Source: an uncultured Bacilli bacterium (GTDB taxonomy: Bacteria; Bacillota_I; Bacilli_A; RF39; UBA660). Taken from it: 39,134 bases of DNA. The stretch lies in NCBI GenBank assembly GCA_947628435.1, contig CANQZW010000011.1:1-39134 (forward strand). Reading direction: 5' to 3'. Within the stretch, counting starts at the first letter, position 1. Every line of letters starts with the position of its first letter. The position numbers were made by a program, and so were the translations under genes. Below are positions 15,756 to 22,574 of the stretch, in pieces. The notes beneath the pieces are model-generated. The model saw only the letters and a program-made list of their open reading frames with translations. It made no database searches and was not told the DNA's origin.

Positions 15756-16259
15756 ATGAAAAAGTATAATATTATTATAATTTGCCTTGTAGCTTTTTTA
15801 TTGTCATTGTCAGTAGGGTATGCACTATTTTCAGAAACGTTACAAATTAATGGTACTGCAACTGCAATGGGTACTTTTGACGTTGAGTTTAGTAGTGCTA
15901 CGATTAAAGAGCAAGTTGGTGCAACTAGTTCTACTGCTACTATAAGTTCTGATAAGAATAGTTTAGATATATCTGTTCCAAAGTTAGAGTATCCTGGGGC
16001 ATATGTTGATGTTTTGGTTACGGTTACTAATAAAGGCTCTATTCCGGCTTTTTTAGAAAGTGTGGAAGAAAATGGATTAACAACTGATGAATCTATTAAA
16101 GTGTCATATGCAGGACTTAATGAATTAAAAGATGTTGTTCTTAATCAAAATGATTCAAAAACTTTTGATATTAAAGTGTTATGGGATGAGAAATCGAATG
16201 TTTCATCTAAGGATGTTAATTTCACTATTAAATTAAATTATAGGCAAACTACTAATTAA
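15756..16259 (+). CDS. TasA/camelysin-like secreted protein 2
   Basis: A 167-residue paralogue of the 15113 product. It has the same SipW-class N-terminus (VGYALFSETLQINGTATAMG) and the same LEYPGAYVDVLVTVTNKGSI strand, with a shorter mature domain. DNA around the signal region is nearly identical between the two genes (for example GGTACTGCAACTGCAA in both), which indicates a fairly recent duplication. ATG start with AAAGGAAG upstream. The next gene begins 19 bases after its stop, and no terminator separates them from the signal peptidase gene, so all three probably form one operon. Likely a fibre subunit or accessory; function inferred from TasA. Confidence 0.87.
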   Translation: MKKYNIIIICLVAFLLSLSVGYALFSETLQINGTATAMGTFDVEFSSATIKEQVGATSSTATISSDKNSLDISVPKLEYPGAYVDVLVTVTNKGSIPAFLESVEENGLTTDESIKVSYAGLNELKDVVLNQNDSKTFDIKVLWDEKSNVSSKDVNFTIKLNYRQTTN

Positions 16260-16278
16260 AGTTTAAAGGTGGTGCGTT

Positions 16279-16869
16279 ATGCAAAATACTAATATTAAAA
16301 AAAGGCTATTTGTTATTGGATTAATAATTTTTATATATATTTTATTTATGGGAGTAGGTTATGCTTTTTTTAGTGAGTCATTAACTATTAATGGGGTTGC
16401 AAGTACGGTTGATTATTATGAGGGTGATAAATTACCAGTTGAAGCTGTTATAAGGGATACTGAGCAAAATAGATACTATACGGCTGATAATGAAAAAAAT
16501 CATGTGGTTTTTAATTCTGAGACTTGGCAGGATGATACTTATACTTTAAAGTTGAAAAAAGAAGTTGGTGTAGTAATAGGAGAAAAAACCATAACTTATG
16601 TTGTAACGTTTAAGAATCCTACAACAACAACTTTTACTAATGGTACGATTAACGCAGAAATTACTAAAAATACTAATAATCATATAAAAGAGGTAAGTGG
16701 TTCTTTATCAAAAACAGAAATTAATCCAGGTGATCAAGTAGATGTTTCATTTACTATTAGATCTAATTTTTTAACTACTTATGGAGAGGATTCTGTTAAG
16801 GCAACTATTACATATACTTATCAGAATAAGCCAAGATATTTTTACTTTATAGTTGATTATATAAATTAG
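16279..16869 (+). CDS. Divergent SipW-signal secreted protein
   Basis: A 196-residue protein with the same type of N-terminus as its neighbours: basic start, hydrophobic core, then VGYAFFSESLTINGVAST. The mature part is different. It is a predicted beta-sandwich with Thr- and Asn-rich strands (TFTNGTINAEITKNT), and its SKTEINPGDQVDVSFTIRS strand again matches the PGD..-containing strand of TasA-type folds. It may be a minor subunit, cap or anchor, comparable in position to TapA in Bacillus; that comparison is inference from gene order, not similarity. ATG start with AAAGGTGG upstream, 19 bases after the previous gene. Ends in an aromatic, hydrophobic FYFIVDYIN tail. Confidence 0.8.
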   Translation: MQNTNIKKRLFVIGLIIFIYILFMGVGYAFFSESLTINGVASTVDYYEGDKLPVEAVIRDTEQNRYYTADNEKNHVVFNSETWQDDTYTLKLKKEVGVVIGEKTITYVVTFKNPTTTTFTNGTINAEITKNTNNHIKEVSGSLSKTEINPGDQVDVSFTIRSNFLTTYGEDSVKATITYTYQNKPRYFYFIVDYIN

Positions 16870-16937
16870 TAAGTTATTATATTTGAAAAATTACAGATTA
16901 TAAATTTATTTAACCTGTTAAACTAGAAGGAGGATAA

Positions 16938-18134
16938 ATGAAAAAGAGTATTAAATTATTAATTTTATCATTAATTATTTTATCTTCATTAGCATTTGAA
17001 GTTACTAATGTATCATTAAAACTTGGCTCTTCGTATGCTTATGTTGTAAAACCTATGATTTGGATTTTTATTGGGATTATTAGTTATTTTTTCTTTAAAA
17101 ATGATAAGATAACTAATAACAAGTATAAAAAGGACGTTTTCTTTATTGTTAGTGTTACAACTCTTATATATTTTCTTTTATATTTTATATTAGGTTATAT
17201 TAAGGGTTTTGCAAATAATCCATATGATACATCTTTTAAGGGTATTGTTACTAATTTATGGATGCTTTTACCAATGTTAGTTGCAAAAGAGTATGTAAGA
17301 TATTATATGATTAATAATTGTGAACAGAAAAAAGTTTTATTAAATGCTCTTTTAATATCAATTATCTTTACTCTAGTTGAGTTAAATATATATAAATTTG
17401 ATACTTATTTTTCATCTTCACTAGCTACTTTAGAGTTTATTATGCAAACGTTTATTCCTAGCTTAATAACAAGTTTATATTTAACTTATGTATGTTATTT
17501 CGCAGGCTATTCTGCTTCTATTTTTTATGTTTTATTACCACAATTAATTATGTATGTTTTGCCAATTTTACCTGATATAGATTGGGCAACTATGTCTATT
17601 ATAAATTCTGCAATTCCATTTTTTTCTTATATATATATTAATTATAGTATTAATAAAATGGATAAGACTTTAAATAGAAAGGAAGTAAGAACCGTTGGTA
17701 TTAAAGGTTGGCTTAGTATGATTGCAATTGTTATTTTAATGGTTTGTTTTGGACTTGGAGTATTTCCTTATAAACCTTTAGTAATTGCAAGTAATAGTAT
17801 GGCTCCTAAGATTCATAAGGGTGATATTGTAATTATAAAAGATGTTGATGTTAAAAATGTTAAAAAAGGTGATGTAGTAAGATATAAAATGGAAGGTTAT
17901 TATGTTGTTCATAGAATTGTTATGGTATCTAAAGATGAAGATAATAAGAAAGTATTTATAACTAAGGGTGACAATAATGATAACGTTGATTTATATCCAG
18001 TTAGACAATCACAGTACGCTGGAGTTGTGAAACTTGATATTCCTTATTTAGGATATCCTACGCTAATTCTTAGTAAACTTTTACATACTAACGTAGATGA
18101 TAAAGTAAGTGTAGATAAAGGTAGAATCAAGTAG
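16938..18134 (+). CDS. SipW-like (ER-type) signal peptidase I fused to a multi-pass membrane domain
   Basis: Membrane protease that would remove the signal peptides of the flanking TasA-like proteins. The C-terminal third (about 255-390) is an S26B, SipW/archaeal/ER-type peptidase. It has catalytic Ser in ASNSMAP (S287), His in place of the usual bacterial Lys in YVVHRIV (H325), and the GDNND Asp motif (D345-D348). It is preceded by a membrane helix (about 258-280). SipW proteins are normally about 190 residues. Here an extra N-terminal domain of some 235 residues brings seven or so predicted helices. Its ..LVAKEYVRYYMI stretch recalls integral membrane proteases or scaffold domains, but I cannot name it. 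Strong AAGGAGGA ribosome binding site. Probably co-transcribed with 15756 and 16279. Confidence 0.87.
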   Translation: MKKSIKLLILSLIILSSLAFEVTNVSLKLGSSYAYVVKPMIWIFIGIISYFFFKNDKITNNKYKKDVFFIVSVTTLIYFLLYFILGYIKGFANNPYDTSFKGIVTNLWMLLPMLVAKEYVRYYMINNCEQKKVLLNALLISIIFTLVELNIYKFDTYFSSSLATLEFIMQTFIPSLITSLYLTYVCYFAGYSASIFYVLLPQLIMYVLPILPDIDWATMSIINSAIPFFSYIYINYSINKMDKTLNRKEVRTVGIKGWLSMIAIVILMVCFGLGVFPYKPLVIASNSMAPKIHKGDIVIIKDVDVKNVKKGDVVRYKMEGYYVVHRIVMVSKDEDNKKVFITKGDNNDNVDLYPVRQSQYAGVVKLDIPYLGYPTLILSKLLHTNVDDKVSVDKGRIK

Positions 18135-18183
18135 TATTATTTGTCATAATTTTACTTAAGCTTTTGTATAATATGTTTTTTAG

Positions 18184-18212
18184 TTGAAATTAATCTTACC
18201 TGGTGTTATACT
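18184..18212 (+). promoter_or_regulatory. Promoter of the second TasA-like unit
   Basis: TTGAAA (18184-18189), 17 bases, TATACT (18207-18212) with an extended TGt. This is one of the best promoters in the window, and it gives the 18234-19842 gene pair its own control. Confidence 0.8.
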
Positions 18213-18233
18213 TTATTACGATAGGGGTGTCTC

Positions 18234-18725
18234 ATGAAAAAGCAAAGTTTATTTATTGTTTTGATAGTGTTGTGCATTATAACTATGGCAGTGGGATATT
18301 CTATTTTTAGAACTAATGCTGAGGTAAGTGGTAAAACAGCTTCCGCAAAAGATTTTGATGTTATTTTTACTAAAATAGGGGAAATAAAGCGTGAAGGTTG
18401 TACTAAGGCTAGTGCTTTAATTTCTGAGGATAAAAAAACGGTTACAATAAATTTTGAAACTTTAAGTTATAAAGGAGCTTATGCTGATTTTCCAATCACA
18501 TTAAAAAATGTTGGTGCGATACCTGCTAAACTTCAATCAATAAACCAATATGGATTAGGTTATGATAAGGTAAACGTTAGTTATACTGGTATTGATGTTA
18601 CAGATTTGGTTTTAAATCCTGGTGATGAAAAGGAATTTTATGTTAGAGTATCTTGGAAACAGGATTTAAAAGAAGATAAAAGTAATTATAAGTTTTATAT
18701 AAAATTTAATTATATACAAGGCTAA
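18234..18725 (+). CDS. TasA/camelysin-like secreted protein 3
   Basis: A 163-residue member of the same set. The N-terminus (hydrophobic core about 7-23, VGYSIFRTNAEVSGKTASAK) is the SipW-class signal. The mature domain keeps FDVIFTKIGEI, shared word for word in part with protein 1 (FDIEFTKIGEI), and the YKGAYADFPITLKNVGAIPAKL strand corresponding to PGAYVEIPVTITNKGTIPAKL. It ends in a beta strand, KFYIKFNYIQG. ATG start with AGGGG upstream. The stop lies 13 bases before the DUF5305-like gene, whose ribosome binding site overlaps the stop, so the two are co-transcribed. Protein 3 may be the partner of that membrane protein. Confidence 0.86.
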   Translation: MKKQSLFIVLIVLCIITMAVGYSIFRTNAEVSGKTASAKDFDVIFTKIGEIKREGCTKASALISEDKKTVTINFETLSYKGAYADFPITLKNVGAIPAKLQSINQYGLGYDKVNVSYTGIDVTDLVLNPGDEKEFYVRVSWKQDLKEDKSNYKFYIKFNYIQG

Positions 18726-18738
18726 GGAGGTAATTTAA

Positions 18739-19842
18739 ATGGATAAACTAAAGTTAAATAAAATAGATATAAAAAAAATAGTAATATCTTGTCTTTTAGT
18801 TTTGGCCTTAGTTCTTCAAATTGCTTTTTTAAGTTATTTATTTAAGGCACTTACTCCAGATGAAGAAAAAAATAATGAAAACGTAATAATGAGTTACACA
18901 TCAAAAGGAAATTTTGATTATAAGGTGTATTTAAAACCTAATGAATTTATAAATGAACAATATTTAGAAGAAGATGAAGCTTATATATTAGATTTAATTG
19001 ATCATATTAAAATCGATTATTTATATAATTTTTCTTCTACTGAAAAGACTAATGTAACGGGAACTAATAAGATAATTGCAAGGTTAGTGGTATATTATCA
19101 TGAGTCTAGTGATAGAAACGGAAATCCTGAAATACTAAAGAAGGAAAATGTTATAGATGAAAAAGTTATTAACTTTAATGATAAAACTTATGGCTTAATT
19201 GATTCTTATGATTTATATTTGACTGATTATTTAAAGACTTTAAAAGAATTTCAAAGTCAAGTTAAAATATCAGTTGATGGATACTTAGAGATTTCTTCTG
19301 AAACTAAATTTAATGGTTTAGTAGGTGGTGCAACTTATGATGATAGTTATGAAAATATTATGAAAATTCCACTTAGTTCATCGGTTATAAAAATAGAAAA
19401 TAAAAAACCTAATGAAAAAAGTAATAAAGTATATGAAGGAGATCTTGTAAAAACTAATAAAACTGTAATGAGTTACATTATAGTGGCAAATATATTAATA
19501 TTTATTATAATTTGTATTTTGTTAAAAAGATTATTCTTGTTTACTAATAAATCAGAGTATGATAGACAATTACAGAAAATATTAAAAAATTATGATGATA
19601 TAATAGTTAATACATCAACTATTATTGATATTAATAATTATAAGCTAATAGAAATTGAAGAGTTTAAAGAAATATTAAACTTATCAAGGGAACTTTTATT
19701 ACCAATTATGAATTATGAATTTAAAAAAGTAAAAGAAACTTGGTTTTATGTAATTAAAGATAATGTATTATATAGATATATAGTTTCAGAAGATTCATTA
19801 AAAAAAGAAAAACTAAAGAATAAAACGAATAAGGAAAGTTAG
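18739..19842 (+). CDS. DUF5305-like two-helix membrane protein
   Basis: A 367-residue membrane protein. An N-terminal helix (about 12-34) is followed by an extracellular beta-rich domain of about 200 residues, a second helix (about 245-267, MSYIIVANILIFIIICILL) and a basic cytosolic tail of about 100 residues. The extracellular opening SKGNFDYKVYLKPNEF and the later NGLVGGATYDDSYEN fit the DUF5305 family as I know it. That family occurs near SipW-type peptidases and TasA-like proteins in archaea and Firmicutes. No enzymatic motif is visible. It could anchor, receive or regulate assembly of the small secreted proteins. Start ATG with AAGGAGG in the upstream stop region. A 14-bp terminator ends the cluster. 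Confidence 0.8.
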   Translation: MDKLKLNKIDIKKIVISCLLVLALVLQIAFLSYLFKALTPDEEKNNENVIMSYTSKGNFDYKVYLKPNEFINEQYLEEDEAYILDLIDHIKIDYLYNFSSTEKTNVTGTNKIIARLVVYYHESSDRNGNPEILKKENVIDEKVINFNDKTYGLIDSYDLYLTDYLKTLKEFQSQVKISVDGYLEISSETKFNGLVGGATYDDSYENIMKIPLSSSVIKIENKKPNEKSNKVYEGDLVKTNKTVMSYIIVANILIFIIICILLKRLFLFTNKSEYDRQLQKILKNYDDIIVNTSTIIDINNYKLIEIEEFKEILNLSRELLLPIMNYEFKKVKETWFYVIKDNVLYRYIVSEDSLKKEKLKNKTNKES

Positions 19843-19861
19843 TTTAACTTTCCTTATTTTT
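19828..19861 (+). terminator. Strong intrinsic terminator ending the TasA/SipW cluster
   Basis: AATAAGGAAAGTTA (19828-19841) and TAACTTTCCTTATT (19845-19858) form a perfect 14-bp stem with a 3-base loop, running into T residues. It overlaps the last codons of the DUF5305-like gene. Confidence 0.9.
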
Positions 19862-19891
19862 ATTTAAAATACGTAAAATAAATAAAAGTTA

Positions 19892-19920
19892 TTGTTTTTA
19901 TTATTAAAAAGTATTATAAT
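19892..19920 (+). promoter_or_regulatory. Promoter of the tRNA-Gln/tRNA-Glu unit
   Basis: TTGTTT (19892-19897), 17 bases, TATAAT (19915-19920), ending 12 bases before tRNA-Gln. Confidence 0.7.
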
Positions 19921-19932
19921 TAAGTAGCAAAT

Positions 19933-20007
19933 TGCCCTGTGGCCAAGTGGTAAGGCATCGGACTCTGACCCCGACATGCACTGGTTCGAATCCAGTCAGG
20001 GCAACCA
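19933..20007 (+). tRNA. tRNA-Gln, anticodon CTG
   Basis: Cloverleaf built by hand. Acceptor TGCCCTG pairs with CAGGGCA, and CCA is encoded (20005-20007). The anticodon loop CTCTGAC gives anticodon CTG, read against the same frame as Bacillus tRNA-Gln (loop CTTTGAC). The T-arm is ACTGGTTCGAATCCAGT. The anticodon stem TCGGA/CCCGA has an A-C mismatch at 31-39. It serves CAG codons, a minor codon in such an A/T-rich genome. Co-transcribed with tRNA-Glu 10 bases downstream. Confidence 0.93.
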
Positions 20008-20017
20008 ATAAAAATGT

Positions 20018-20094
20018 GGCTCGTTGGTGAAGGGGTTTAACACATCGCCCTCTCAAGGCGACATTCACGAGTTCAAATCTCGTACGAGTCACCA
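20018..20094 (+). tRNA. tRNA-Glu, anticodon CTC
   Basis: Acceptor GGCTCGT pairs with ACGAGTC, with CCA encoded (20092-20094). The anticodon stem TCGCC/GGCGA is perfect and the loop CTCTCAA gives anticodon CTC for GAG codons. T-arm ACGAGTTCAAATCTCGT. Bacteria of this base composition usually rely on a TTC-anticodon tRNA-Glu; this would be an additional isoacceptor. It precedes csaA and gltX, the latter encoding the enzyme that charges it. Confidence 0.93.
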
Positions 20095-20104
20095 ATTTGA
20101 TAAT

Positions 20105-20133
20105 AACTAGATTAAAAGTCTAGTTTTATTTTT
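20105..20133 (+). terminator. Intrinsic terminator of the tRNA unit
   Basis: AACTAGA (20105-20111) and TCTAGTT (20119-20125) form a 7-bp stem, followed by a T-rich tail (TTTTATTTTT). Confidence 0.6.
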
Positions 20134-20149
20134 ATAATGGAGGATTACT

Positions 20150-20479
20150 ATGATAACTTTTGAAGATTTTACTAAATTAGACATAAGGGTAGGTACTATA
20201 ATTGATGCTTGCTTTTTTCAAAAAGCGATTAAACCAGCATACAAACTTAAAATTGATTTTGGTAAAAAATTAGGTATTAAGTATTCTTCTGCACAAATTA
20301 CTGATATGTACCAAAAAGATGAATTAATTGGAAAGCAAATTATTGCGATTGTTAATTTTCCACCAAAACAAATAGCAAATTTTATGTCTGAGGTTTTAGT
20401 GCTAGGAACTTATAGCGATAATAAGGTAGTGTTAATTAAGCCTGATGTGGCAGTTGAAAATGGTGATAAGATTGGATAG
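20150..20479 (+). CDS. csaA: CsaA-like tRNA-binding/chaperone protein
   Basis: A 109-residue single OB-fold protein of the EMAP-II/tRNA-binding type. The family start MITFEDFTKLDIRVGTII is complete, and VNFPPKQIANFMSEVLVLG and the final KPDVAVENGDKIG match CsaA over its whole usual length of about 110. CsaA was described in Bacillus as a secretion-related chaperone, and structurally it is a dimeric tRNA-binding domain like that of MetRS. Its place between two tRNA genes and gltX supports a tRNA-related role here. ATG with GGAGG 6-7 bases upstream. The gap of 52 bases to gltX contains a possible -10 (TATAAT at 20499-20504), so gltX may also have its own promoter. Confidence 0.92.
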   Translation: MITFEDFTKLDIRVGTIIDACFFQKAIKPAYKLKIDFGKKLGIKYSSAQITDMYQKDELIGKQIIAIVNFPPKQIANFMSEVLVLGTYSDNKVVLIKPDVAVENGDKIG

Positions 20480-20531
20480 ATTTTAGTTACGTAATTTGTT
20501 ATAATTAAATTATTAAGAAAGGAATGATTTT

Positions 20532-22193
20532 ATGACTAATAAAGATTTAGCAGATTTAATATTTCCTGATGTAACTAAAACGATTGAAGATTATGAAAAA
20601 ATGTATCCTAAAAGAAATCTAAAAGAAGATGCGGTAGTAACACGTTTTGCACCTAGTCCAACAGGATTTGTTCACATAGGGCACGTTTTTTCATCTTTTG
20701 TTGCAAATAAAGTTGCGAAAGATACAAATGGTATATTTTATTTAAGAATAGAAGATACTGATCAAGAAAGAATTGTAGATGGTGCGATTGATAACATATT
20801 AAAAGATTTAAAAGATTACGACATAACCTTTGATGAGGGTATGATAAGCCAAACTGAGCAAAAGGGTAATTATGGACCTTACTTACAAAGTAAAAGAAAA
20901 GAAATATATCATACTTTTATTAAATATTTTCTTGAAAATGGTATGGCATATCCATGTTTTTGTTCTAAAGAAGAACTTGAGGAAATAAGAAGTGCTCAAG
21001 AAAAAAGAAAAGACAGAATAGGTTATTACGGAAGATATGCTAAATATAGAAGAAATGCAATTGAAGATTCCTATAATAGAATTAAAAATGGTGAAAAATT
21101 TGTTATTAGATTAAAATCTCCTGGTGATTTTGGAAAAAAAGTTACCGTTAAAGATTTAGTAAGAGGAACCCTTACTTTCCCTGAAAATGATATGGACATT
21201 GTAATAATGAAGCAAGATGGCCTTCCTACTTATCATTTCGCACACTTAGTAGATGATTATTTAATGCGTACTACTCATGTAATTAGAAGTGATGAATGGG
21301 TATCATCTCTTCCGGTTCACGTGCAGTTGTTTCAAATGCTAGGTGTAAAACCACCTAAATATGCACATTTATCACCAATTATGAAAGATGATAACGGAAC
21401 CAAAAGAAAACTTTCTAAAAGAAAGGATCCAGAATGTGCGATGCACTTTTATCATGAAAAAGGTATTCCAACCGAGGCAGTAAAACTTTATTTAATGACT
21501 CTTGCCAATACTAATTTTGAGCAGTGGTGGGATGCTAATAAGGATAAAACGATAGATGATTTTGAGTTTAGTTTTAATAAAATAAGTAAATCAGGTGGAT
21601 TATTTGATATTGAAAAACTTTTAAATATATCAAAAAACTATTTATCTAGAATTAAAGCTACTGAATTTTATGAAATGCTTGTAAATTATGCTAAAGAGTA
21701 TGATAAAGAGTTTTATGAACTTATAACTAAGTATAAAGACTTTACTGTTGGACTTTTAAATATTGAAAGAGAGCAAAAAAAGCCAAGAAAAGATTATGCT
21801 GCATTTAGCGAAGTAAAAGAATTAGTTTGGTATATGTATGATGAATTATTTTATGGTATCAAAAAAAATTATGAATTTACGAACATTAATGATAAAGAAG
21901 AAATATTAAAGTTAATGAAAACTTACATAGAAAAATATTATGATGAAGAAGATGACCAACAAACTTGGTTTGAAAAGATTAAAGATTTATCAGAAGAATT
22001 TGGATATGCTAAGGAAGTTAAAGAGTATAAAGAAAATCCTGATAAATATAAAGGTCACGTAGGAGATGTATCAATGGTAATAAGAGTTGCTATTACAACT
22101 AAATCTATGACTCCTAATCTTTATGACATACTAAAACTTTTAGGTAAACAAAAAATTATTAACAGAATAGAAGAATTAGAAAGAAATTTCTAA
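20532..22193 (+). CDS. gltX: Glutamate--tRNA ligase
   Basis: Class I aminoacyl-tRNA synthetase that charges tRNA-Glu, in the cytosol. The catalytic Rossmann domain has RFAPSPTGFVHIGH (HIGH signature 48-51) and the KMSKS counterpart KLSKR (293-297). RIEDTDQERIVDGA and DDYLMRTTHVIRSDEW are family-typical. At 553 residues it is longer than the usual 470-490. Extra length lies before the HIGH region (about 30 residues) and in the C-terminal anticodon-binding domain, as in some Clostridia-type enzymes. Whether it also mischarges tRNA-Gln (non-discriminating, with GatCAB) cannot be told here; no glnS or gat gene is in the window. It lies downstream of tRNA-Gln, tRNA-Glu and csaA. AAAGGA ribosome binding site. 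Confidence 0.95.
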   Translation: MTNKDLADLIFPDVTKTIEDYEKMYPKRNLKEDAVVTRFAPSPTGFVHIGHVFSSFVANKVAKDTNGIFYLRIEDTDQERIVDGAIDNILKDLKDYDITFDEGMISQTEQKGNYGPYLQSKRKEIYHTFIKYFLENGMAYPCFCSKEELEEIRSAQEKRKDRIGYYGRYAKYRRNAIEDSYNRIKNGEKFVIRLKSPGDFGKKVTVKDLVRGTLTFPENDMDIVIMKQDGLPTYHFAHLVDDYLMRTTHVIRSDEWVSSLPVHVQLFQMLGVKPPKYAHLSPIMKDDNGTKRKLSKRKDPECAMHFYHEKGIPTEAVKLYLMTLANTNFEQWWDANKDKTIDDFEFSFNKISKSGGLFDIEKLLNISKNYLSRIKATEFYEMLVNYAKEYDKEFYELITKYKDFTVGLLNIEREQKKPRKDYAAFSEVKELVWYMYDELFYGIKKNYEFTNINDKEEILKLMKTYIEKYYDEEDDQQTWFEKIKDLSEEFGYAKEVKEYKENPDKYKGHVGDVSMVIRVAITTKSMTPNLYDILKLLGKQKIINRIEELERNF

Positions 22194-22233
22194 TTTTTTT
22201 TAAAAATAAAAAAATTACTAAAAACGAATTTTT

Positions 22234-22344
22234 GTAAGAAAAATAAAAACAAAAGATAAAAAACAAGAATAGGATTCTTGTTTTTTTGTTATAAGAAAAA
22301 TAGCAAAAATCCAATTTTTGTAATTTGCAGTAAGAAAAATAAAA
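22234..22344 (+). repeat. 15-bp direct repeat flanking a terminator, plus short hairpin
   Basis: GTAAGAAAAATAAAA occurs at 22234-22248 and again at 22330-22344, each preceded by an AATTTTTGTAA-like context. Between the copies lie the 22261-22287 terminator and a 7-bp hairpin, CAAAAAT/ATTTTTG (22304-22320). The second copy is just upstream of the transposase remnant. It could mark a duplicated intergenic edge created during insertion or deletion events. The bases are low-complexity, so chance similarity is possible. Confidence 0.4.
22261..22287 (+). terminator. Intrinsic terminator downstream of gltX
   Basis: AAACAAGAAT (22261-22270) and ATTCTTGTTT (22274-22283) form a perfect 10-bp stem with an AGG loop and a T-run. 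Confidence 0.85.
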
Positions 22345-22373
22345 TGATAATATTCAAACAAAGGAGGTTAAAA

Positions 22374-22574
22374 ATGATAGAAGAAAAAATAATACCAATG
22401 ACATATGATAAGATGTTTAAAAGCGTATTAAAAAGTAAAGAAGCAGGAAAATATTTAATAGATATAATAGGAGAAATAACAGGACTACCAAAAGAAAAGA
22501 TAAGAAAGGATATAAAAAAAGATGCTACGGGATTATCTAAAGAAGAATTAGAAAGACTAGATAATGGTAATTAA
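22374..22574 (+). pseudogene. Internally deleted Rpn/PD-(D/E)XK transposase-family remnant
   Basis: A 66-residue ORF with an excellent ribosome binding site (AAAGGAGG). Residues 1-45 (IPMTYDKMFKSVLKSKEAG, LIDIIGEITGL) look like the N-terminus of the Rpn / PD-(D/E)XK-nuclease transposase family. The last 15-18 residues (DATGLSKEELERL) look like the extreme C-terminus of the same family (usual form ATGLSxEEIxxL). The nuclease core, normally some 200 residues, is missing, while start, frame and stop are kept. This is best explained by an in-frame internal deletion near 22510-22525. The remnant cannot be an active nuclease. A 15-bp direct repeat copy lies just upstream. Confidence 0.65.

Noticed and set aside
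16909-16922. TTTAAC-CT-GTTAAA palindrome before the signal peptidase gene
   Set aside because: Short and A/T-rich, no promoter nearby; chance is likely.
19904-20095. Minus-strand ORF of 63 codons across the tRNA pair
   Set aside because: It is the well-known antisense reading of tRNA genes; both strands are accounted for by the two tRNAs.
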